Shown piece by piece: positions 42,723-49,948 of a stretch of 64,000 bases of DNA. Location: positions 186,001 through 250,000 of the forward strand of contig NZ_JOIX01000002.1 of assembly GCF_000720175.1 (NCBI RefSeq), given 5' to 3'. The notes beneath the pieces are model-generated. The model saw nothing but the letters and a program-made list of their open reading frames with translations. It was not told the DNA's origin and ran no database searches. The position numbers and the translations under genes are program-made. Position 1 is the first letter of the stretch. Every line of letters begins with the position of its first letter. The DNA is from Streptomyces sp. NRRL S-337 (GTDB lineage: Bacteria; Actinomycetota; Actinomycetes; Streptomycetales; Streptomycetaceae).

Positions 42723-43100
42723 TCAGCTGTCCAGCAGACGAGCCGCCGCACCGGCCGCGGTGGAACAGAGGAACAGCAGACAAGCACAGGCGGCATGCCG
42801 CCTGAGCAAGGCGCGGCGCAACTCGGCGTAGCGGGCCTCGTATTCGCCGCGCAGGCGCTTGGCCCGGTCAGCGGTGGCCTGGAGCGCCTGGCGTGTCAGA
42901 CCGAGGCGCTGCTCGGTGTAGTGGCGGGCGAGGTCTTCGGCCTGCCCCGCCGTGAGCCAGGTCAGGCGCGCGCACAGAGCTGCGGCCTCGCGCCGTGCCT
43001 GCTCACGTTCCGCTTGCGCAAGCAGATAGCCCTCGACCTCGTTGGCGAGTGCGGCGCTCTGCCGGTCCAGCGGTGTCCCTTGACGGCTCGGGGAGGTCAC
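42723..43100 (-). CDS. Small helical protein downstream of ctaD
   Basis: 125 aa. Its ATG overlaps the ctaD stop (ATGA). Long charged helices ([82 protein letters not shown]) form a probable coiled coil; the C-terminus [19 protein letters not shown] is hydrophobic and could anchor in the membrane. Unknown family. Coupling to ctaD suggests an accessory oxidase role. Confidence 0.65.
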   Translation of the reverse strand: MTSPSRQGTPLDRQSAALANEVEGYLLAQAEREQARREAAALCARLTWLTAGQAEDLARHYTEQRLGLTRQALQATADRAKRLRGEYEARYAELRRALLRRHAACACLLFLCSTAAGAAARLLDS

Positions 43101-44836
43101 GGCCGGTCGCCTTCATGTCCGGGCGCTTCCACCGCGTCCCGCTTGCCGAGGTACGCCGCGTGGTCCTGTTCGGCGATCTCGGGGTGGTGCAGGTCGAACG
43201 CCGGGGATTCGCTGCGGATCCGCGGGAGGGTGAGGAAGTTGTGCCGCGGCGGCGGGCAGGAGGTCGCCCATTCCAGCGAACGGCCGTAGCCCCACGGGTC
43301 GTCGACGCCCACCGGCGTGCCGTACTTCGCGGTCTTCCAGACGTTGTAGAGGAACGGCAGCATCGACAGGCCCAGCAGGAACGAACTGATCGTCGAGACC
43401 GTGTTCAGGGCGGTGAAGCCATCCGCCGCCAGATAGTCCGCGTAACGACGCGGCATGCCCTCGGCACCGAGCCAGTGCTGGACGAGGAAGGTGCCGTGGA
43501 AGCCGATGAACAACGTCCAGAACGTGATCTTGCCCAGGCGCTCGTCGAGCATCTTGCCGGTGAACTTCGGCCACCAGAAGTGGAAGCCGGAGAACATCGC
43601 GAAGACGACCGTTCCGAAGACGACGTAGTGGAAGTGGGCCACCACGAAGTACGAGTCGGACACATGGAAGTCCATCGGCGGGGAGGCCAGGATGACGCCG
43701 GTCAGACCGCCGAAGAGAAACGTGACGAGAAAGCCGATCGCCCAGAGCATCGGTGTCTCGAAGGACAGTGAGCCCTTCCACATCGTGCCGATCCAGTTGA
43801 AGAACTTCACACCGGTCGGCACGGCGATCAGGAACGTCATGAAGGAGAAAAACGGCAACAGCACGCCACCGGTGACGTACATGTGGTGCGCCCACACCGT
43901 GGCCGACAGGCCGGCGATCGAGATGGTCGCGGCGACCAGTCCGATGTAGCCGAAGATCGGCTTTCGGGCGAACACCGGGATGACCTCGGTGACGATGCCG
44001 AAGAACGGCAGGGCGATGATGTACACCTCCGGGTGTCCGAAGAACCAGAAGAGGTGCTGCCACAGCAGCGAGCCGCCGTTGGCCGGGTCGTAGACGTGGG
44101 CGCCGAATTTGCGGTCCGCCTCCAGGGCCAGCAGCGCGGCGGCCAGGACCGGGAAGGCCAGCAGGACCAGCACACCGGTCAGCAGCACGTTCCAGGTGAA
44201 GATCGGCATCCGGAACATGGTCAGGCCCGGGGCCCGCATGCAGATGATCGTGGTGATGAAGTTAACCGCACCCAGGATGGTGCCGAAGCCGGAGAAGGCC
44301 AGGCCCATGATCCACATGTCGCCGCCGACCCCCGGGGTATGGGTCGCGTCGGACAACGGTGTGTAGGCGAACCAGCCGAAGTCGGCCGCGCCCTGTGGGG
44401 TGAGGAAGCTGCCGACCGCGATCGTTGAGCCGAACAGGTAGAGCCAGTAGGCGAACATGTTCAGCCGTGGGAACGCCACGTCGGGCGCGCCGATCTGCAG
44501 CGGCATGATCCAGTTGGTGAAACCGGCGAACAGCGGCGTCGCGAACATCAGCAGCATCACCGTGCCGTGCATGGTGAATGCCTGGTTGAACTGCTCGCTC
44601 GACACGATCTGCAGGCCCGGCCGGGCCAGCTCGGCGCGCATCACCAGCGCCATCAGCCCGCCGATGAGGAAAAACGCAAATGACGTCGCCAGGTAGAGGG
44701 TGCCGATGGTCTTGTGGTCGGTGGTCGTCAGCCACCTGACCACGACGTTGCCCGGCTCTTTGCCCTTGAGCGGAATTTCGTTTTCGTACGAGTCCTCGGC
44801 TGCCGCGGCACCGTGGGGTTCGTTGAGGATGCTCAC
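43097..44836 (-). CDS. ctaD: Cytochrome c oxidase subunit I
   Basis: 579 aa from the GTG at 44834-44836. Twelve membrane helices, with [15 protein letters not shown] start, [12 protein letters not shown] (heme a ligand), [10 protein letters not shown] (CuB His and cross-linked Tyr), WAHHMYVTG (CuB) and [11 protein letters not shown] (heme ligands). All catalytic residues are in place. No ctaC, ctaE or ctaF adjoins, so this is a stand-alone extra copy, perhaps used under another oxygen regime. It should pair with core subunits encoded elsewhere. Confidence 0.97.
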   Translation of the reverse strand: MSILNEPHGAAAAEDSYENEIPLKGKEPGNVVVRWLTTTDHKTIGTLYLATSFAFFLIGGLMALVMRAELARPGLQIVSSEQFNQAFTMHGTVMLLMFATPLFAGFTNWIMPLQIGAPDVAFPRLNMFAYWLYLFGSTIAVGSFLTPQGAADFGWFAYTPLSDATHTPGVGGDMWIMGLAFSGFGTILGAVNFITTIICMRAPGLTMFRMPIFTWNVLLTGVLVLLAFPVLAAALLALEADRKFGAHVYDPANGGSLLWQHLFWFFGHPEVYIIALPFFGIVTEVIPVFARKPIFGYIGLVAATISIAGLSATVWAHHMYVTGGVLLPFFSFMTFLIAVPTGVKFFNWIGTMWKGSLSFETPMLWAIGFLVTFLFGGLTGVILASPPMDFHVSDSYFVVAHFHYVVFGTVVFAMFSGFHFWWPKFTGKMLDERLGKITFWTLFIGFHGTFLVQHWLGAEGMPRRYADYLAADGFTALNTVSTISSFLLGLSMLPFLYNVWKTAKYGTPVGVDDPWGYGRSLEWATSCPPPRHNFLTLPRIRSESPAFDLHHPEIAEQDHAAYLGKRDAVEAPGHEGDRP

Positions 44837-44946
44837 TGGTGGGTCTCTCCCGATGCTCGCGGTTGGCTCGCCAGTCAGTCGCCATCCTGGCCGCGCCAGG
44901 AGCCGGACGGCCGTCTTCAGCGGTCGAAACGCCGCCAATGGGATGC

Positions 44947-44981
44947 GGTCATGCCCTGACTGGAGTAGTCAGGGCATGACC
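44947..44981 (-). terminator. Perfect 15-bp hairpin
   Basis: GGTCATGCCCTGACT and AGTCAGGGCATGACC enclose 5 bases. It follows the BtrH-like gene on the minus strand and lies ahead of ctaD, so it probably separates the two units. There is no T-tract. Confidence 0.65.
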
Positions 44982-45054
44982 GTCGCGCATCGAGGCGGTG
45001 CCGGTGGTGAAGGCGGCGCGGACCGCGGCCCGGTAGGTGCGCACGCTCGATGCC

Positions 45055-46044
45055 TCACGCCTCCAGTCGGCTCAGCGCTTGCATGGCCTCGCGTTCCATG
45101 CGCGAAAGATCGCCCAGGATCGTGCCGGCTTGCAGGAGGAACGCTGTCTCACCCGATGCGCCAGCCCTGGTGATCAGGCCCGCCACCTCCGTCCACAGGG
45201 TGGCCGCCTCGGTGTACAGCCCCAGGCCGGTGCGCAGATGGCTGCTGCCGTGCAGTTCGGTGCACTCGGTGAGGAAGTCGCGGTAGAGGTTGCGGAACAG
45301 GGCGCCGCCGGTGCCGGCCTTCTCCATCAAGAGCGCGGCCTGCGGGAGGTCGCGCTGCGGGTCGTCGGTCCGCTGGAGCCATGTGCGTACCAGCTTGCCG
45401 GCCTTCTCGATGCCCCGGTGGCCGAGATTGGCGATGGGCGGGTTGAGGAAGGCGTCGGCGCAGGCGGTGATGGCGGGAATGATCCGGCTCTGTGGGGAGG
45501 GCAGGTCCCTTGGAGCGGTGAGGGTGAAGGAGCGGTGCTTGGCGGTCATCGGGCCCCGCGCAGCCCTGGCCCGGGCGAGACTGGTCAGGCTGGTGGATAC
45601 CGCTCCGCCTTGCTGGTCGGTGTCCACCAGATAGGCAGCGTGCTCGTCATAGCCGTACATGGCGACGACATGGCCACCGAAGTGCACCTTCGAGGCGAAG
45701 TGGTCCAGGTGGTAGCAGTCGAGCTGCAGCCCGACGGGGTGGCCGGCGTCGATGGGGGCGGCCACGTTCTCCCAAGCCCTGCGGGGCGAGGTGGTCTCCT
45801 GGACCTGGAGTTGCAGCCCGAGTCCGGCGGCCAGGGTTCTGGTGAGGTCGAAGGGTTTGACCCGTCCCCCGAGGAAGGGAAAGCCCATGTTCTTGCTGTC
45901 CCAGTAGAGGAAGGACAGACCGGAGCCGAGACCGAAGAGCATGGGCTCGGACAGATCGAGTCCTTGGTGCCGTAGCAGTACCCCCAGAGCCGTCGTCTCA
46001 CAGTGCTGCCCGCCACGGGCATCGAGGTCTCTTACCGTGCTCAT
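45055..46044 (-). CDS. BtrH-like acyltransferase/papain-like protein
   Basis: 329 aa. The N-terminal half matches BtrH_N: RDLDARGGQHCETTALGVLLRHQGLDLSEPMLFGLGSGLSF, with Cys in GQHCETTAL and His in HFGGHVVAMYGYDEHAAYLVDTD, a Cys-His pair like that of C39-type peptidases. The C-terminal half (helical, with PPIANLGHRGIEKAGKLVRTW and RNLYRDFLTEC) fits DUF4872. BtrH moves an acyl side chain from an ACP to an aminoglycoside in butirosin biosynthesis. No ACP or aminoglycoside genes are here, so the substrate is open. Confidence 0.82.
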   Translation of the reverse strand: MSTVRDLDARGGQHCETTALGVLLRHQGLDLSEPMLFGLGSGLSFLYWDSKNMGFPFLGGRVKPFDLTRTLAAGLGLQLQVQETTSPRRAWENVAAPIDAGHPVGLQLDCYHLDHFASKVHFGGHVVAMYGYDEHAAYLVDTDQQGGAVSTSLTSLARARAARGPMTAKHRSFTLTAPRDLPSPQSRIIPAITACADAFLNPPIANLGHRGIEKAGKLVRTWLQRTDDPQRDLPQAALLMEKAGTGGALFRNLYRDFLTECTELHGSSHLRTGLGLYTEAATLWTEVAGLITRAGASGETAFLLQAGTILGDLSRMEREAMQALSRLEA

Positions 46045-46231
46045 GCCATGCCTCTCTCCACCACAGCAGCGGCTCCCCCGCTACTACTTCGGCTGGATTT
46101 CCAGGGCCGCTCCACGGAGGAACGGCCCGGAACCCATGCTCGCAGCGGCCACCGACGCATCGCTTTCAGATCGGTCGGCGCCACCCCCGTGATGCGCGAT
46201 GGCCCGCTTCGTTCGGTTCGGTCCGGCCCGG

Positions 46232-47134
46232 TCAGACGAAGTCGATGCGTTCCTCGCTGATCGGGTAGCCGACCCTCGCGAAATGTGCCGCCATCGGAAG
46301 GTTCGACCGGTCGGTGGCGGCTGCGATGCGCGTCGCGCCCCGCGCCACCAGGTCGTGTGTGCACTCGATCAGCAGGTCATGCGCATAGCCGTTGCCGCGC
46401 TGCTCAGGCACGACGCCGATGAAGCCGATGCAGGGGCCCGAGGGATTGTGGGCGGGGACATGCAGGCCCGCCAGTTCGCCGGCCGGGGTGTAGGCCAACC
46501 GCCACCAGTCGCGCGGGGAGGGCATCCAGTTGAGGATTTTCAAGAACTCCTCGACGGCGCCGTCCCTGCCGTACGTGGCGATGTCATTGACGTCATGGGC
46601 GTCCAGCGAACCCTCCTGGATCCGGCGCACCACGCCCCGCAGGACGTCGTCGTCCGGCTCCGGCCGGTACACCAGGCGCCCGGTGCGCTCGGGCAGCGCA
46701 CAGTCAGAGGTCCAGCTGTAGCGGTAGCGCTCGACCAGCTTCCGCAGGCCGGCCGCCTCCGCAGCGGCCGTTCGGGCCTCCGCTGCCGCCCGCACATCCG
46801 GCTTCTCGCGCCAATCGGGCGGCAGCAGCAGGCTGTACTCGGCGTGAAGCGGTGCGGTGCGCAGCAGTTGGACAGCGGCCTCGGCATCGGTGAAGTCGAA
46901 CCAATCGAGGGCGAGGGGCTTTTCGTCCCCTGGCTTGGCCCACCAGGCCGCGCGGGCAACCACGACGCCGTCGCGCAGGGCGACCCAGGTCCATTCGGGC
47001 CGGTACTCGCCGCCGTCGGCAATCATGCCGTAGGCGTCGCCGAGGACGGCGCGGCCTACGAGGCCCGGGTCGGGCAGCGAGGCGAACAGGGGGGTCTCGC
47101 CCGCGGCGAGCGGACGAATGACCAGTTCAGTCAT
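46232..47134 (-). CDS. GNAT acetyltransferase, with leader-peptide control
   Basis: 300 aa. The C-terminal GNAT domain has LAGLHVPAHNPSGPCIGFIGVVPEQRGNGYAHDLLIECTHDLVARGATRIAAATDRSNLPMAAHFARVGY, with acetyl-CoA loop Q-R-G-N-G-Y. The N-terminal half is a second, degenerate GNAT-like lobe. The gene is preceded by an 18-codon open frame and a hairpin that touches its ribosome binding site (AAGGA, 10 bases before the ATG). This layout is typical of translational attenuation, for example in drug-inducible resistance genes; the substrate is unknown. Confidence 0.87.
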   Translation of the reverse strand: MTELVIRPLAAGETPLFASLPDPGLVGRAVLGDAYGMIADGGEYRPEWTWVALRDGVVVARAAWWAKPGDEKPLALDWFDFTDAEAAVQLLRTAPLHAEYSLLLPPDWREKPDVRAAAEARTAAAEAAGLRKLVERYRYSWTSDCALPERTGRLVYRPEPDDDVLRGVVRRIQEGSLDAHDVNDIATYGRDGAVEEFLKILNWMPSPRDWWRLAYTPAGELAGLHVPAHNPSGPCIGFIGVVPEQRGNGYAHDLLIECTHDLVARGATRIAAATDRSNLPMAAHFARVGYPISEERIDFV

Positions 47135-47147
47135 GGAGAAACAGTCC

Positions 47148-47172
47148 TTCGGGAGAGTGACGCGCTCCCGAA
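47148..47172 (-). promoter_or_regulatory. Attenuator-like hairpin over GNAT ribosome binding site
   Basis: TTCGGGAG and CTCCCGAA are perfect 8-bp arms with a 9-base loop. Read on the minus strand it begins right after the leader-peptide stop and its 3' arm overlaps the start of the GNAT AAGGA. Confidence 0.55.
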
Positions 47173-47229
47173 TCAGACCAGCAACGCCCGGTGGACGGGG
47201 CGGGAGCGCACGGTTGTCGCGATCAGCAT
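47173..47229 (-). CDS. Leader peptide, 18 aa
   Basis: MLIATTVRSRPVHRALLV, with a strong AAGGAGG site 7 bases before the ATG. The stop codon abuts the hairpin. The ribosome binding site is better than that of the GNAT gene it precedes, so it is probably translated for regulation rather than for product. Confidence 0.6.
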   Translation of the reverse strand: MLIATTVRSRPVHRALLV

Positions 47230-47479
47230 CGCTCTCGCCTCCTTCCTCGTGATCATGGGCGTGCGCTCAGCCTAGGCGAGGTCACTCCCAGACGTCCATC
47301 GATTTTCCATCTACCTTTCGGCACCGCGTAGTTGGGGCGGGGGCGGGCCTCGGGGGCCGCGGCACGCATTGCCACGCTCGATCGGTTGTCCTTGCGAGCG
47401 ATGGAGGACAGAGACTGACCTATATGGGCTTTAGCGTGGTCCTGACCGACGGAACGGGAACACCCGAAAGGCAGAGACC

Positions 47480-48037
47480 ATGAGCGACAACGAACGGGCC
47501 ATCCGTGACCAGGCAGAGCGTCCGGCCGTCAGCGGCGAGCGCGCAGAATGGCTTGAGGCACTGGCCAAGCACCGGGGCTTCCTCCGCCTTACCACGCGCG
47601 ACCTCACCGACGAGCAGGCCAGACTGCGGACCACCGCCAGCGAACTGTGCCTGGGCGGACTGATCAAACACGTCACCGCGGTCGAGAAGCTCTGGGTGGG
47701 CTTCATCCTGAACGGTCCCTCCGCGATGCCGGACTTCACCGCGATGACCGAGGCCGACTGGGCCACTTATGCAGACGGCTTCCGGCTGCTGCCCGGTGAG
47801 ACGCTGGCCGGTGTGCTGGACGACTACGCGGAGGCGGCCCGCCGGACCGATGACGTGGTGGCCACCCTGCCCGACCTGGGGGCCGCCTGGCCACTGCCGA
47901 AGGCCCCGTGGTTCGAGGCCGACGCCCAGTGGTCGGCCCGCCGGGTACTGACGCACATCATCGCCGAGACCGCTCAGCACGCCGGCCACGCCGACATCAT
48001 CCGCGAATCCATGGATGGCGCCAAGAGCATGGGCTAG
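47480..48037 (+). CDS. DinB-family protein (DUF664)
   Basis: 185 aa. Four-helix DinB fold: AEWLEALAKHRGFLRLTTRDLTDEQAR, then LCLGGLIKHVTAVEKLWVGFIL (first His), and VLTHIIAETAQHAGHADIIRESMDG with the H-x3-H pair. The three histidines should bind a metal, as in mycothiol-dependent transferases of actinobacteria. A thiol-transferase role is possible. Confidence 0.88.
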   Translation: MSDNERAIRDQAERPAVSGERAEWLEALAKHRGFLRLTTRDLTDEQARLRTTASELCLGGLIKHVTAVEKLWVGFILNGPSAMPDFTAMTEADWATYADGFRLLPGETLAGVLDDYAEAARRTDDVVATLPDLGAAWPLPKAPWFEADAQWSARRVLTHIIAETAQHAGHADIIRESMDGAKSMG

Positions 48038-48096
48038 CAGAGCGGGCGGGAACGGAGCATCATGCGGGCCCATGACGGAGACCCTCATGCCTTGAC

Positions 48097-48936
48097 TCAG
48101 CAGCGCTGGTCACGGGCTCCCACCTGCTCGCTGGTCATGGCCAGCAGGAGCAGCGCATCGTGTTCGGCGGTGCCGGGCGCGGCCTGGTAGACGAGCATGC
48201 GCTGGCCGTCGCCGGCGATGCCGAGTATCTCGTTGGCCAAGGTGAGCGGGCCGATGACCGGATGCCGGAACGCGGTCTGGCCGCCGCGCTTGACCCGGAC
48301 GTCGTGCCGGCGCCACAGCGCGGCGAACTCGCTGCTGGCCGCGGACATTTCGGTGATCAGGGCGGCGGTGCGCTCGGGTGCGGTCACCTCGGCGGTGTGC
48401 AGGTGCGCCACGCAGTTGCCGGCCACTCGGTCCCAGTCGGCGAAGACCGTCCGCGCGGCAGGGTGCAGAAAGGTGTACCGGATCGTGTTGCGCTGGGCGG
48501 AAGGCCAGTCGTCGAGTCCTGGCATCAGGGCCAGGCCCTCCGGGTTGGCGGCCAACACGTCGTTGACGTCGTTGAGTACGTATGCCGGTCCGGGCCGGAG
48601 CGATTCCAGCAGCAGTCGCAGACCGGGGCGTACGGGCTGCGGGTCGACGGGCCGGCACCGCGGCGTGCGCCCGGCGGCGCGGTCGGCCAGGGCGAGCAGG
48701 TGAGCGTGCTCGTCGTCGGTGAGCCGCAGGGCGCGGGCCAGTGCGTTCAGCACCGGGTCGCTGGGCGCGGTCTCCCGGCCCTGCTCGATGCGGGTGTAGT
48801 AGTCCATGCTGACCCCGGCGAGCGCGGCCAGCTCCTCACGGCGTAGGCCGGGGGCCCGCCGGATGCCCGGACCGATGGGCAGGCCGACTTCGGCCGGGCC
48901 GATCCGCCCGCGCCGGATCCGAAGGAACTCAGCCAT
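48097..48936 (-). CDS. XRE regulator with MmyB-like ligand domain
   Basis: 279 aa from the ATG at 48934-48936; a GTG three codons upstream is also possible. HTH: RRAPGLRREELAALAGVSMDYYTRIEQGRETAPSDPVLNALARALRLTDDEHAHLLALA. C-terminal MmyB-like PAS fold: LLESLRPGPAYVLNDVNDVLAANPEGLALMPGL, RYTFLHPAARTVFADW and LTLANEILGIAGDGQRMLVYQAAPGT. The domain binds fatty acid-like ligands in known cases. It is divergent from the SDR gene, its likely target. Confidence 0.92.
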   Translation of the reverse strand: MAEFLRIRRGRIGPAEVGLPIGPGIRRAPGLRREELAALAGVSMDYYTRIEQGRETAPSDPVLNALARALRLTDDEHAHLLALADRAAGRTPRCRPVDPQPVRPGLRLLLESLRPGPAYVLNDVNDVLAANPEGLALMPGLDDWPSAQRNTIRYTFLHPAARTVFADWDRVAGNCVAHLHTAEVTAPERTAALITEMSAASSEFAALWRRHDVRVKRGGQTAFRHPVIGPLTLANEILGIAGDGQRMLVYQAAPGTAEHDALLLLAMTSEQVGARDQRC

Positions 48937-49048
48937 CGCGTTCACGCCGTCGAGTGTGCCATCGGGTGGTCCGTTCCTGGGTGGCCGTATCGCACCCAGG
49001 AACCACACGGCCTTCCCAGCCCGGCAGCGGACGGCGGAACCTCGGCTC

Positions 49049-49762
49049 ATGACTGACGCACTCATCATCGGAGGCGGCTCCGGCATGGGCCTGGCCCTGG
49101 CCCGGACCCTGCTGGCCGAGGGCATGGACGTAACGATCGTCGGCCGGTCCGCAGACCGGCTCGACGCGGCCCGGGCGGAGCTGGAGCGAACCGCGCGGGG
49201 AAAGGTCGGCACGGTACGGGCGGACATCGGGCGCGAAGAGGAGGTGGCCGAACTGTTCGCCGGGGTGGGGCGGGTGGAGCATGTGGCGGTCACCGCGATG
49301 GACGCGAGTGGGGCCTACGGCCGGACCGCCGAGGTCACCTCGGCCACCGCGAGGGCCGTTGTGGACACCAAGCTGCTCGGGGCGTGGCTCGTGGGCAAAT
49401 ACGCGTCAGGGCGGGTGACCGGCTCGATCACGTACACCTCGGGCATCAACGCCTACCGGCCGAACGGTTCCAACACGATCGTGGCCGCTGCCAACGGCGC
49501 GCTCGCCTCGCTGACGTACGGGCTGGCGATCGAACTGGCCCCGGTGCGGGTGAACGTCATTTCACCGGGCTGGGTGGACACTCCCATCTGGGACCAACTC
49601 GGCATGGACAAGCAAGCGGCGTTCGCCGAACTGGCCGGGCGGCTCCCGGTCCGGCGTATCGGCACCCCCGACGACATCGCCCAGGCATTCGTCTCGGTGA
49701 TGCGCAATGGATTCGTCACCGGGACGGTCCTGCATGTCGATGGCGGCCACCGCCTCATGTGA
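49049..49762 (+). CDS. SDR-family protein lacking catalytic Tyr and Lys
   Basis: 237 aa. Nucleotide-binding GGGSGMGLALARTL (8-21) and C-terminal RVNVISPGWVDTPIWDQL are typical SDR. The active-site region is SITYTSGINAYRPNGSNTIVAAANGALASL: Ser131 remains, but the YxxxK pair is replaced by Val145 and Asn149. It may be an NAD(P)-binding regulator or a divergent enzyme. Controlled perhaps by the divergent XRE/MmyB-type regulator. Confidence 0.85.
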   Translation: MTDALIIGGGSGMGLALARTLLAEGMDVTIVGRSADRLDAARAELERTARGKVGTVRADIGREEEVAELFAGVGRVEHVAVTAMDASGAYGRTAEVTSATARAVVDTKLLGAWLVGKYASGRVTGSITYTSGINAYRPNGSNTIVAAANGALASLTYGLAIELAPVRVNVISPGWVDTPIWDQLGMDKQAAFAELAGRLPVRRIGTPDDIAQAFVSVMRNGFVTGTVLHVDGGHRLM

Positions 49763-49948
49763 ACGTGCACCGGCGCCGCCGCCCGTCTCGCGGCCGGCGC
49801 CGCGTCATGTCTGTGAAGGGGAGCGTCCCTGGGGAGGTGCGCTCGGCGCACCGCATACGAGCGAGTTGGCCCAGGGCCGCCACCACTCCGTGTTCTGGAA
49901 CGCCCTCGGGTGACCCACGGAGACGTGCCGTGAGCGATGAGCCGAGCA

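Noticed and set aside
47195..47275. Plus-strand peptide with a hydrophobic stretch (VVAISIALASFLVIMGV)
   Set aside because: It is the antisense of the minus-strand leader peptide, which has the better ribosome binding site.
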